This document shows positions 27,370 to 40,263 of a DNA stretch of 64,000 nt, piece after piece. The position numbers and the translations under genes are program-made. Position 1 is the stretch's first letter. Each line of letters begins with the position of its first letter. Source of the DNA: Aspergillus flavus (lineage: Eukaryota; Ascomycota; Eurotiomycetes; Eurotiales; Aspergillaceae); the NCBI RefSeq assembly GCF_009017415.1, contig NC_092405.1, forward strand, positions 2,790,001-2,854,000, in the 5' to 3' direction. The notes beneath the pieces were generated by a model, which worked only from the letters and a program-made list of their open reading frames with translations, ran no database searches and was not told the origin of the DNA.

Positions 27370-27527
27370 CTACTATATTATATAAAAACTACCCTCTTTC
27401 TTAAGGTATTAACACGTTGATTGTTCTTGATTCCTATCTAATAATTATTGGCTGGCTTCCTATCGGCTGACTAGAGTTGTCTACTAAGACCAACTACCCA
27501 GGATTCAACAAGTTCCAGATTTCAACA
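27370..27527 (+). repeat. 3' LTR of the copia element (almost unmutated)
   Basis: This is one of the few normal-looking stretches of the block. It ends in AGATTTCAACA at 27527; read on the other strand it begins TGTTGAAATCTGGAAC. It pairs with 22750-22900, and a third, decayed copy ends at 34917. The contrast with its partner could mean it is a later solo LTR rather than the true mate. Confidence 0.72.
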
Positions 27528-30500
27528 CTCTTGGCATTGTATAGATATACTTATATCTACAGCTATTCTATAATCTATACTATTCTATATTTTAAGTCTC
27601 TATAGTTTTATCTATTTATAATTTTTATTTTTATAGTTTTATCTTTTATTATGTATATTCTAATTTTTTTTATAATTTTTCTAACTTTTATAGTTTAATA
27701 TTTATTATCTTTTTTTATATTTTATATAATTTTATATCGTATTTACTATTTATAATATTTTTTATTAATTTATCTATTCTTATTATTCTTTATATATATT
27801 TTTCTATTAATTTTTATTTAAAGTTTTATCATATATAGTCTTTATAAATTAGCTATATAGATATATATTACTAATTTTATAAAGTTTTATATTAAAAAAC
27901 TAAATATAAAACTAACTTTTTATTAAATAATTTTATTTTTATAAAATATTATCTATAAGATATAGTTTTTTATTTATAGTTTATAAACTATTTATTTTTC
28001 TATATAATTTATATTTTAGTATTTTTTTTAATATTACTAAATTTTATAAAGATATTTACTATTAAAATAGAGCGCTTTATTTTATATTTATTAATTATTA
28101 TAATAATTATATTATTATTTTTAGCTATAATTCTTTTTAAATTTATAGTTTATTTTACTATATATATAATTTATTATAAAATAAACTAAATAAATAATCT
28201 ATTTTTATTTAGCTATAATTTTATAATCTGAATTTTAAAAATTTAATATATTATAATTATAATTTTTATTTAAAAATCTATATTTTTAAATAGTTAATTA
28301 ATATAATATATAAAATTAATTTTTTTAAAATTTTTTATTAATCTATATATAATTAATTATATAATATATAAAATAATAGTACTTTTATAAATCTATTATT
28401 AATATTTAATATAAGATTAATATTTAAAAAATATAGATTAATAATAATATAATATTCTTATAGTTTCTAAAATTATTATTATTATACTAGACATAGATAT
28501 AGATTATAAATATTATATATTTTATAATATTATTTTTTTACTCTATTAATTAGCTAAAAATTTAGATTTAATATATATTAATTTTAATTATATATTTTAT
28601 CTATTATTATAATATTTTTTATTATTTTTTTATAGTAATATTATTTAATATTAAAATCTATATATATAGTTATCTATTTATTTTAATAATTATTTATTTA
28701 TAGATAAATTTTATATTTATTAAATTTTTATTAATAATAATAATTTTGATATATATCTATAGACCAGCTATTTTTAATAATAATATTTTATAGATATATA
28801 GATTATAATTAAATAGTCTAGATTAAACTAAATTATTTATTATTAAAATAAAAAAATAATTAAATTTATATAATAAAATTATAGATATTTTAATCTATAT
28901 AAATAGTAATATTTTTTATAGAAATAATCTAGACTATAGAGTAGTTTTATTATTTATTATATTAATAGTCTATAGTATATATAGTAGCTATTTTAGAATA
29001 TAATAGCTATTTAGTAATTCTATAGTTTTTTAATTTTTTTTATTATATTTATAGTAAGTCTTTATTAAAATAAGATTATTTATAAATTTCTATTAAAATA
29101 GAATTCTATAAATTAAATTAATTTAATTACTAGAATTTTTAATACTAAATAATTTAAGTTAGTTAATAATTTTAGAAAAAAATAGATTTTTAATTTATTT
29201 ATTATTTATTTATTATTTATTTCTAGACTATTAAATATTAAAAGCGTAGTCTATTTTATATATATCTAGTTTTATTTTTAATAAATTATAATTATTTCTT
29301 ATAGATTAATATTATTAATTAGATTATTTCTATAAAATTTCTAGATTTAAATAAAAAATAAAAGATTATTAAAATTATTTAAAATTATATAATATATAAT
29401 TTTTGTAATTTATTATATATTTTAATAGCTTGATATTATAATTATTATTTTTAAATTAATTATATTTGCTATTTTACATAATTTTTTAAGAATTTTATAA
29501 TCAAAACCCTATTTTTAAAAAATAGATATTCTTTTTATAAATAGTATTAAAATTAAAATTAATAATATCTAGATTATTTTCTATAATCTACATCTTTATT
29601 TATAGTTTTTGTTTTAAATATATATAAAGATTAAAATATATTATTTCATTAAAATTATTAAATATATTATAAAATATATTTATAAAAATCTAGATTATAC
29701 TATATTTTATTTATAGTTATATAATAAGATTAACTAATATTTAAAAAGCTATTATATTAGATTTATAAAAGCTATATAATATTTTTATTATATTCTATAT
29801 ATTAGGAATTTTTATCTATTTAATTATTTATAGTCTATCTATTTAATTAATAATCTATTAGCTTTATATAGAATATCTCTATATAAAAAATTATAAATTA
29901 TCTAGAGAAATTATATAATATTTTTATAGTTTACTTTATATATAATAAATATATAGTCAATAAAAATTTAGTATTTTATAAATATATTAATATATTATAA
30001 TATTTTATATAGAATTAAAGAAATTAATTTTAAAAGATCTATTAAGATGATTTTATAATTAAATCAATATATTACTATATTTTTATTTATAATAAATATT
30101 TTTATTTATAGCTTTTTTTAATTATAAATATATATTCTATTTTATTTTTTAATTTATAAATAATCTATAGAATTAAATATTTAATTTTTAAAGTTATCTA
30201 TATTATTCTAAAGCTATTAGAAAATAATCATAAATAAATTATAATTTTTAAAGTAATTAGAATCTTTATATTAAACTTTACTTTATAGTTTTTATTTATT
30301 ATTATCTTAATTTCTAAATTAGTTAATAAGTTTTTAATTTTATAAAATTAATTTAAAAATAATATTTATAATAATTTATTTTATTAAATTAAATAATTAC
30401 TTAATTTATTTAATTTTTTAAATTATTAGTATAATTATAGTTTATATCTATTTTTATTAATTCTTTTTAAGTATAGTTTTATACTATAAAAGTTTAATTT

Positions 30501-33340
30501 ATTATTAATTTTAGAATTATAGATTAAAATTTTAATAGATTTTTATAGTTTTTTAATTAATATTTTATTTTAAAATTATATTAATATTACTTATAATTTT
30601 AGTTTTTTTTATAGATATAATATACTATAGAATATAATTCTATAATTTATTTTTTTATAAAATATAAATAAAATATTTTTATATATAATACTATACTATT
30701 ATCTATAGTTAATAAAAAAAATACTTCTTTATATTATCTTTTTAAAAATTATATCTTTTCTATTTTTATATAATTATATAGTTTATTTTTAATTCTATAT
30801 ATTATTTTAATTTAATAAAGCTTTATTCTCTATAATTACTATATAGTCTAAAATTAGCTATCTATTTTAATTTATAGATCTTATTATATAGAATAAGATT
30901 TTTATATAATATTATTTTATATCTATGGAATTTATTATATATTTTATAATATCTATAAAAATAATTAGCTTTTTAATAAAATTAATATTTTATTAGATAA
31001 TAATTATATATAGATTTTTTTTATTATAAAAAAAGATATTTATACTATAATTATTATTATTTAATTTTAATAATTGTTTATCTAGTTTTAACTTATTATT
31101 CTATAATTAATAAAAAATATATATTTATAATTTAAAAATTTTAATATTAAGTTTTTTTATTAGTTAGCCTATATATAATATAATTACTAGTAATTTAGTT
31201 CTATTTAACTATTTAATTACATAATAAATTTAGTTCTATTTAACTATTTAATTACATAATATAATAATATCTATAATTAATAAAAAAATTCTTATCAATA
31301 AATCTTTTTAATTATCTATTTATAGAATTTCTTTTTTAATAATTTCCTTATAGAATATATAATTTTAATAATCTAGAATATAGCTTTTATAGAGTTTAAT
31401 AATTAAATATTAGATTATTTATTTAGTAAGTTAGCTATATATTATATTATAGATACTACTATTATTAATAATATTAAAATTAATTATGAAATAATTTTTT
31501 TTTATAAATTTCTTTATATATTAAATCTATTTAATCTACTATTTTAGTTCTATAGGCTATAGCTAAAGAAAGATATATTTATTATATTATTTTAAAATCT
31601 ATAGCTATAAAATATATTTTATAATAGTATAAGCTTTATAATTATTAATCTATAGTCTTATATTATCAAAGTTTATATTTTTATAGATAATTATTTTAAC
31701 TAATATTATCTAATTTTATATATATTATTTACTTTTTTAAAAATAATATATTTTTTATTTTAAACTATTATTAGTTTTTAATTTAATTTTATTTTATTAT
31801 AACTATTAATAAGTTTTAGAAATAATTTCTCTAATTAATAGATATTAATCCATAAATATTAATCTTTTTATATAGTTAATTTTATATAGTAATATCTAGA
31901 ATTATAAATATATAGAGCTAAATTATATTATTATTTTTAATAATTAAAATAATTATTAATATTATATATTCTAAAGTTTTATAGAATTTTTTTTAATTTA
32001 TAGTTCTAATTATATTACTAATTTATAGATTTAATTTATTTTATAAATTAAGATTATTTTATTATAGTCTATAGATATATTATCTATATAAAGACTAGTT
32101 CTAATATTATTAATTTTTTTATTAAATTATTATTTTTTAGTATTTTATAGTTTAACAAATCTAGTTTTTTTTATTTTTCTTTTTTTGAATATTCTTAAAT
32201 CTAGTTTTTTAAATATATATTTTTATAACTATAGCTATTATTTATAAAAGGGCTACTAAAGCTAAAGCTATATAATTAAACTAGATTACTATTATCTAAA
32301 AAAGTTAATATATATAGATTATATAATAAATAGTAATATTTTTAGTAGACTAGAATTAAAAAAAAATAGCTAAGACTATTAGATTATATTTTTCTCTTTT
32401 TTATATTTTTTATTATTTTTTTTCTTAACTTTCTTAATTTCTTTAATAAAAATAACTATTTATAGCTTTAGTTAATTAAAAGTATAGTCTATATAATATA
32501 ATTACTAATCTCTAAATAAATATTTTAATTTAAATATGTTCTAATAATAGTTAATATATATATCTATAAAATAATTTAATAAAATTATATATTTAGAAAA
32601 TAAATTATTTACTTTCTAGTAGTAATTATATATATATTTATTAAGCTATTTTATTTTTGTAATCTATATTTAAAAAAATTTATAGTTAGAATTATAGTAT
32701 AAATTTAGTTCTATTACTAAATTATTAGACTATATAGTATTAGTTATAAAAAGTAGATATTATTACTATTTAATATATAATAATTAATAATTAAAAAAGT
32801 ATATTTATAAGATCTTATATAAATATAATTATATTAAGTATATTTTTATTTTATATAGTTAAAGATAGAGAAAGAGATATTATATTAATAGATTAAAAAG
32901 ATCTAATTAATTTAGAAATTATTACTATAACTATAAATTATATTACTATTAATCTATAAATTTAGAAAAGAAATAATAATATTATCTATAGTATATAAAA
33001 AAAATATTTAATTTTTTTATCTTTTATAAAATAATTATTTTTTATATACTATTAATTAATATTATAATTTATAGAATATTATATTTATAGTTAGTATTAT
33101 AGAAATAGTAATATAATTATTATTTATTTTATTATTTATTAAAATTATATAAATAATAGAGATTTTTTATTATAGTTATATTATATATTACTAAACGTAG
33201 AATATAAGCTACTAAATAAAATAAGAGATTAGAGCTTATTTTTTTATATAAGATTTTTAATAGATTAATAAAATTTATTTAAAATTTATACTATTAGAAA
33301 ATACTATAATAGATATATTAATTAAATCTTTAAATTATAA
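27528..33340. other. RIP-mutated block, unidentified element(s), likely minus-coded
   Basis: About 5.8 kb, T-rich on plus through most of its length and therefore probably coding on minus if transposon-derived. No RT, integrase or transposase motif could be read with confidence on either strand, and no LTR pair was found. It contains a two-copy 35-bp tandem duplication at 31192-31261. The size would fit a LINE or a further LTR element, but this is not demonstrated. Confidence 0.55.
31192..31261. repeat. 35-bp tandem duplication
   Basis: The unit beginning TTTAGTTCTATTTAACTATT and ending ATTACATAAT occurs twice head to tail without a difference across the shared stretch. Both copies being identical in otherwise decayed DNA suggests duplication after the mutations. 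Confidence 0.75.
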
Positions 33341-33474
33341 GATTTTTATAGCTATAAAAAAAAATAATATTATAAATTATTAATATTTTAAAAATTAAAA
33401 ATAATATTTTAAAAATTAAAAATAATATTTAATTAAAAAATTATATTAATTTTTATAGTATAAAATTTAAAGAA

Positions 33475-33610
33475 ATATATTAACTATAGAATTTAAATTA
33501 AATTTAGTACTAAAATGTTTTTTTATTAAATAGCTAAATAATTAGAATCTTTTTTTTAAAATAATTAATAATTTTAATTCTATAAAAATTTAATATAATA
33601 TTTAAATAAA
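33475..33610. repeat. Decayed copy of the 23290-23425 repeat
   Basis: Same order of landmarks as 23290-23425 (TTATTAAATAGCTAAATAAT, then TTAGAATC, then TTTAATAT) but with G and C almost wholly lost. It shows how far RIP has converted one copy compared with the other. Confidence 0.65.
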
Positions 33611-34839
33611 TTAAATAAAATTTTTTAATTTAGTTAATTAATAGTATTATTTAACTATAATTAAATATTTATTTAAAAATAATATTATAAAATTTTAATA
33701 TTTATAAATTATATAAAAAATTAATAAAAAAATTTTAAAATATTAATAATTATAATATAGAAATATTTTTATATTAAATTTAAAATTTTATTTTATAATA
33801 AAATTAAAAATAAATCTAGTTTTATTTATTAATTTAATTATTATATATTAATTATTATTTTTTTATTATTTATTTATTAATTTTACTATTTTAAATTAAT
33901 TTATAAATAATATATATATATATATATATAATATATTAAAATATTTTTCTATAATTATATAATTTATTAAATATTTTATTTACTATAATTTAATTTTTTA
34001 ATTTTATTTTATAAATTTTTAATTTAAATAATTTAATTTTTTAATTTATTTTAAATAAAATATTTATATATTAGTTTTTTAATATATTAGTTATTAAATT
34101 TAATTTATTTATAAATATTTATATAAATTAATAAATTATTTTTACTAATTATAATTTTTTTTAATTTTTTATATATATTATTATATTATTATTGAATAGT
34201 ATTTTTTTTTATAAATTAAATAATATTTATTTAATTTAATAGTATTTTTTTATATAAATATTATATTAAAAATTTTATAATTTATGTTTTTTTTATTTTT
34301 TTATTTATTATTATATAAATTATTAATTATTTTTTTATGAAAAAATTTTAAATTAATTAAATATAAATATATAATTAATTTAATTTTATTAATTAATTGA
34401 AAAAATAAATCTTTAGTTTTAAATAATCTATATTTAATATATATTAAAATTTTAATTTTTAATTAAAAGAATATAATTATATATTTAACAGTATATATTA
34501 ATATAATAATTATTTAATATAGTTTAATTTATATAATAATAGATTTTAATATATATTATAATAAAACTAAATTATTATTAATTTAATATTAAAATTAAAT
34601 AAAACTTTTATAATTTAATATATTTATATTAATTAAAAATTTAATTTTAAAATTGTTAACTAATTAAATTTTAACTAATAATTTTATATATATATTATTA
34701 AATAACAAATTAAAAATATATAAATTAAATATAATAAATTAAATTAAAATATTAATATTAAATATTTAAATATTTTAAAATTTATAAAAACACTTTATTA
34801 ATTTTTTAAAAGATATTTTATAAAATTTTTATTTTAATT

Positions 34840-34917
34840 ATAACTATAATTATTGAATAATTATATATTATTATTATAACTAACTATATACGATTTAATT
34901 AGCTTCAGATTTTAATA
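34840..34917 (+). repeat. Relic of the copia LTR
   Basis: ATAATTATATATTATTATTA through CAGATTTTAATA aligns with the last 80 bp of the copia LTRs (22820-22900 and 27440-27527), retaining the order of the CTAACTA and TTCAGATTTTAATA landmarks. No interior of the element is recognisable beside it, so it is a solo LTR or a truncated copy. Confidence 0.55.
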
Positions 34918-36693
34918 ATTTTATCTATTTATATATAGTATTTAATTTTATTAATTAAATTTTATAAAACTTACTTTAATTATTTTATAATATTATTTTA
35001 AATATTTATTAATTAATATATAGATTAATATTTTATAGCTAATTTTTTTTACAATTAAAATTATATTTTTTAAATTTAATAGTTTAGATATTTATTTTTT
35101 GTAATTATTTTTTAAGTTTTAAAAATAAAATATAAATATTATTAATCTTTTTTTATTAAAAAGATTTATTTTTATAATTTTTTTAATAGATTAAAAATTT
35201 TAAATTAATCTATATTTTAAAAAAAGATTTTTTTTATTTAATTAATTAATATTTTTTTATTTAATAATTTTATTTTTCTAATATATTTTTTTTTAAATAA
35301 TAATTTTTAGTAAAATAATCTAGTTTATTATAGTTATAGTATTTTCAATTATTTTTATATTTTTTATTATATTCTTTTAAACTATTTTTATTATAATATT
35401 TTAAAAGATTATATTTATTAATTTTATATATAATATTAAAATTTATTAAATCTAATTATTAACTATTAATTTTAAATAGTTTTTTATTATCTAATTTAAA
35501 ATAATAAATATTTTTAAAATTTTTTTTATTTATATTAAATAAATCTTTTTATTATAATATTAAAAACTTTTAGAAAATTTATTTTTCTAATTTATTTAAT
35601 TTATAGATTTTTTTATTTATATAATAAAATAATAAATATAAATATACTTTATAAATAAAAATAATAAATAAATTATAATATTAATATAGATACTAGTATA
35701 AATTTATATTAATTTTATATTTTAAAAATATTTATTATAAATTTTCTATTATTTATTTTTGTTTTAATATTTATTAAAATTATTATAAATCTATTTTTTA
35801 AATTTTTGAATATAGTAATAGAGCTTTTATTTTTTATTAAAATATATTATTTTTTTATTTTTAAAAATTTTTAAATACTTCTAGTAAATTCTTATTTAAT
35901 AATAATTATTTTTTTAATTTTAAAAATCTTTTTCTATATAAAAGTTTATTTATTTTTAAAATAATAATTAATTTATTATAATTATTTATTTATTATTTTA
36001 TTTTTAAAACAACTATTATATTTTAGAATCTAATTAAAATTAAAGATTTTTTAATAACAATAATTATTTATTTATAGTAAAATCTCTTTAAAAATTTTAA
36101 TATTTAAAATATTATTACTAAATATATTTATTAATAAAAAATTTAATAAAATAATAAATAAAATAATTTATTTAATTATTTATTATATAGCTTTATTAAT
36201 TAAATATTAAATTATCTTTTTATAATTTGTTTAATATTAAGCTCTATTATTTATTATATTATAATTTTTATTATTTAAATATACTATTTTATTATTTATA
36301 TTTATTTTTTTATTAATATAATTAGTATTTTAAATATAGTTTAAATTTTTTATTATTAATTATTATCTTAACTACTACTACTATTATTATTATTAAAAAT
36401 TTTAAAACTATTTAAATATTTATTATTAATTTAAAAAAATTATTATCTTTTTATTTTAATAATATTTTAAATAATAATAATTTTTTAATAAATTTTAATA
36501 TTAAATTATTTAATTAATAAAATCTTTTTTTTAAATTATATACTGTTTTTTATAAATAATTTAATTAATAATATTATTTAGTTTTTTATTAAAATCTATT
36601 ATATTTTTTTATAACTATAAAATCTAATTAAATATTATAAAATTATATTAAATAGAGTTAAAGCTCTATTTTTAAATTTAAATATATTATTAA

Positions 36694-37040
36694 ATAAGAT
36701 TATAAGTAGTAGTATGCTATAAAAGATAAAAAAGTATTAATTTTTTATAATTTTAGAAAAAATTGCTATAATTTATATATATATTAAAATTTAATCTTAT
36801 AGTTTTTTAATAGAGCTATAAGATTCTTTATAAATTATAGTATTCCTTTATAGCAGTGTATTATAGTTATAATCACAATATTAATCTATTTTTAAATTAA
36901 TAAAATATATTACTTAAAAATTAGAATTCTTTATATAATTCTAATATAAATATATTTATATATTATATAAACTAGTGGTCTACTAGTGGCTTATTTATAT
37001 AGAATATAGTTATCTAAGATAACTGCTATTATAAGATTTT
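36694..37040 (+). repeat. Dispersed repeat (LTR-like), partners at 21221-21400 and 19465-19535
   Basis: The left half aligns directly with 21221-21400, and the right part (about 36960-37035, containing ACTAGTGGTCTACTAGTGGC) aligns inverted with 19465-19535. It is the longest copy of this family in the window and shows moderate mutation. Several copies in both orientations suggest an LTR family, but no enclosed element could be paired. Confidence 0.62.
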
Positions 37041-39930
37041 ATTAATTTAATTCTTATATTGAATAATAAATAAATATTTATTCTAAAAATCTAGTAAAAT
37101 CTTACTATATACATATAAATATTATTATTATTATATCTATTTTTAAAGCTATAATTACTAAAAATTTAATTGACAATAATAAAAATCTTTTTAAATTTTC
37201 TATTAATATAATTACTTAATTAAAAAATAGATATATTAAATTTTTAAAAAAAAGTAAAAGAATTTATAAATTTATAATTTCTATTACTTTAAGTAATTAA
37301 AAAACTTATTTTAAATTAATTAATTATTATTATTATTATATTAAATGATATACTTAAAAATAGAAATATTTTTAAAAAATAACTTTTATATTAGAATTAA
37401 ATACTATTAATAATTTAAATTTATTATAATTAAATTAATAGATAAAAATTATAAATATTTATTAAATTATAATCTAAATTATATATTTTATATTCTTTTA
37501 TATTCTAATTTTACCATATGATTATAAATCAATTTAAATATATTAAAATATAATTATAAAACTATAATATTCTTTCTAAATAACTATTGATATATAACTT
37601 TATTTAAATTATTCTTTTAAATTATAATTAAATTTATTTTATTTTTAAAATAGATTATTAATTTTTTTTACAAAAATTATTAATTAATAAAATTAAAAAT
37701 TTTATATTCTATACAAATTTTATAAAGAATATAATATTTATATAAGAGATATTGCCAGGGCCCGATATTCTACAAGGCCAAAAGGTCAAATAATTTTGAA
37801 CCAACAATTCAGAATGTCCTGGTTAGGTCTATATAGCTTCCCGCCGTTACAATTTAATATATATATTAAACATTTTTACTATTATATATATTAATTATTT
37901 AATTATGATTATTATTATTTAATAAAGTTTTTAAATATAATTATTTTAAAAGTATTTTAATTTTTTATTAATTAGAATGTTTTAATATATTTAATAATAT
38001 TATTTTAAAATATTTTATAAATCCAAATCCATTAATATTATTATAGATATACTATTTTAATTTTTTGTATATTAGAAATAATTTAATATATTTATTAATA
38101 AATTAGATTTTAATAAATTTATAATAATTAATTATATATTTACTAGTTTAATTATTAAAATTATTTAATAAATTTAAATAAAAAATTTATAATAATTATA
38201 AAAATAATTTTTATATTTAATAAAGTTTTAAGATAAAGTATTTAATAGTCTAATTTTTATTTTAAATAATTTATAATAATTTATATTTTATTATTATATT
38301 ATTAATTCTATTTAATATAATAATATTAAATTTTATAATAGTTCTATTTTCTAATTAAAATTATAATTAATTATTAATTATATAAATTTTATTTTAACTT
38401 ATATTATTCAAATTATTTTTAAATAATATAAAATTTTTACTAAATATTTTTAAGGATATAATTAAAAAGTTTTAGAATATTTTTTATTTAATTAAAATTT
38501 ATAGCTTATATTATAATTTAAAAAAAAATCTATTTAAAAATTTTAAAACTAAATAATATTATAATATTATTTATTATTTATAAATATATAATTAAATTAA
38601 ATAGATTAATTAAATAATAATAATAATAATTAAATATTTAATATATTTATTAATAAATTAGATTTTAATAAATTTATAATAATTTATTAAATATTTTAGC
38701 TTAGTAAAATTTTTATAAAATATTATTTAATATTAATATTAAAAAACTTTAACATTTATTTTACTAATTTACTAAAAAATAGAATTTTATAATTTAATTT
38801 AAAAAAATAATAGAAATTATTACCATTTAAATAAAATATATTAATTATAAAAACTATTAATTAATTTAATTTAATATTAATAATTGAATATATTTTCAAT
38901 TTTATTCAAAATATATTATATATAATATTTAATATAATTATTATTTTATTAAATTTTAAAAAGAATACATTAAACTATTTAAAATTATTAAATATATTGA
39001 TTAATTTATTTATTATTAAAATTATTATATAATTAATAAATATATAATATTATATTTATAGTCTAATTAAAATCTATATTAATTATTAATTTAGTTAGTA
39101 AAAAATTATATAAATCATTTTATATAATTAATAATTATTTTTATAATAAAAATAATATATAAAAAATTAATAAACTAATAAATAATCTAAAACTATATTA
39201 AATATTTTATTTATTAATTTAATAATTATAGATTTAAAAATAATATATGATTCTTTTATAAATTTTTATTATATAAATATGAAGAGCTTATATACAATTA
39301 TAAGAAATACTACTATTTCTAATTAATATTCTGTAATAATATTAATATACATATTATCTTTTATCTATTCTAATTATTATTATATGTTTTATATATTTTT
39401 TAAATTATATTATTAGTTATTAAGACTAACTATATAATAATATATATTACCTATAGACAGACTTAATCAAAAGAATCATCTTTACTATCAACCAACTCTA
39501 CAGCCATAATATAGTATTAATTTAGTGTAACTATTTAATATATTTTTATAATTTTAAGATTTTAAAGATTTAGATAAAATAAATAAATTTAATAATACTT
39601 TAATCTAAAATAGATTGATTAAATATCTAGTTAAATAAATAGATTATAGATATAATTAATAATAATAAAATAGTAGTTAATTCTTTTTTATAAAAATCTA
39701 TTAAATAATATATTTAATTATTAAATAGATTTATAAAAATAAACTAAGTCTTTTTTAATTTTAATATTTAATATTTAAATTTGATAATATAATAACCTAA
39801 TTCAAATATTAATAAATTTAGTTAAATTATAAATAGAATAATTTAATAATCAAGCCGATAGATTATTAGTAATAATTAATCATTTAAATAAATAAAAATT
39901 AATAATAATAGAAACAGTAATTAAATAAAA
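37040..39930. other. RIP-mutated sequence up to the euchromatin boundary
   Basis: A+T-rich with no open frame. It contains a clean island at 37753-37850 and a 46-bp direct repeat (38092-38137 and about 38639-38684, TTTATTAATAAATTAGATTT core). G+C content rises stepwise after about 39,940. Confidence 0.6.
37753..37850 (-). mobile_element. Clean island, probable solo LTR fragment
   Basis: About 100 bp of balanced composition stand out in pure A+T: GCCAGGGCCCGATATTCTAC, GGCCAAAAGGTCAAATAATT and CTTCCCGCCGTTACA. Read on minus it begins TGTAACGGCGGGAAGC, the TG start typical of LTRs in fungi. There is no partner in the window. The assignment as an LTR end is inference from the terminus only. Confidence 0.4.
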
Positions 39931-40263
39931 ATCTAGATACCCCTGGATATACTACCAAGCTGTTATAATCGGGAGGTAGTTAATAGTAAAAAATAATCCT
40001 TCTAACCAAGTCTCCCTGTGAATAATATACATTATTGTATGGTTGCTCCTAATGACCAACAACGCAATTAAGAAATATATGAAAAACACAACATATTTAT
40101 TATAAAGACATAGTTTAGAGAGTTATAACAGGTTACAGAATTAGAATCAAATAGATAAATATATAGTTAGAATTTATATAATAAATAGCTAGAGCTGGTA
40201 GAATAGTAATCCAGGATTGTACTGTGGCATCTATTTATTTTTATATTTTTGCCACATGTCTGC
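39930..40263. other. Transition from AT-rich block to euchromatin
   Basis: Between 39,940 and 40,200 the sequence shifts from nearly pure A+T to mixed composition (CCCCTGGATATACTACCAAG; GGGAGGTAGTTAATAG; TCTAACCAAGTCTCCCTGTG). No gene was found. The stop codon of the RNase III gene lies at 40264, so the boundary is only a few hundred bases from a gene's 3' end. Confidence 0.7.

Larger units (their letters stand above)
22750..27527 (+). mobile_element. Ty1/copia LTR retrotransposon, RIP-inactivated
   Basis: A direct repeat of at least 125 bp (ending 22900 and 27527) encloses 4.6 kb, the size of a copia element. The interior plus strand is A-rich and a mutated copia reverse transcriptase box is readable at 26603-26614 (YINN, from YVDD) followed by IIIIIKV and KRINQIKKIL-like text. 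In copia elements RT follows integrase, so its position about 0.8 kb before the right LTR (room for RNase H) fits plus orientation. No frame is intact. The left LTR is strongly mutated and the right one nearly clean. Confidence 0.8.
33340..36690. other. RIP-mutated block with repeat fragments
   Basis: Almost pure A+T with no readable frame. It includes a 21-bp tandem unit (TAATATTTTAAAAATTAAAAA, about 33381-33428), the decayed partner of 23290-23425 at 33475-33610, a (TA)n run near 33908-33932 and a copia LTR relic ending at 34917. No coding motif was found. Confidence 0.6.
1..39930. other. Large A+T-rich, RIP-mutated transposon block
   Basis: Nearly 40 kb consist almost only of A and T, with stops in every frame and no listed reading frame. 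Recognisable retroelement motifs occur with GAT read as AAT, CAG and CAA read as TAG and TAA, and GG read as AA. That is the C-to-T / G-to-A damage expected from repeat-induced point mutation, a known genome defence of filamentous ascomycetes. The surviving C residues are mostly in CT (AG on the other strand), while CA/TG is nearly absent, which fits CpA-preferring RIP. Strand skew changes in blocks: plus is T-rich at about 1.4-7.8 kb and 27.5-33 kb, and A-rich at 8.4-19 kb and 23.4-27 kb, tracking element orientation. RIP is inferred; the composition is seen directly. Confidence 0.93.

Noticed and set aside
1..39930. Mitochondrial DNA insertion (very A+T-rich)
   Set aside because: Gypsy and copia motifs, LTR pairs and CpA-type decay explain the composition, and no mitochondrial gene or tRNA was seen.
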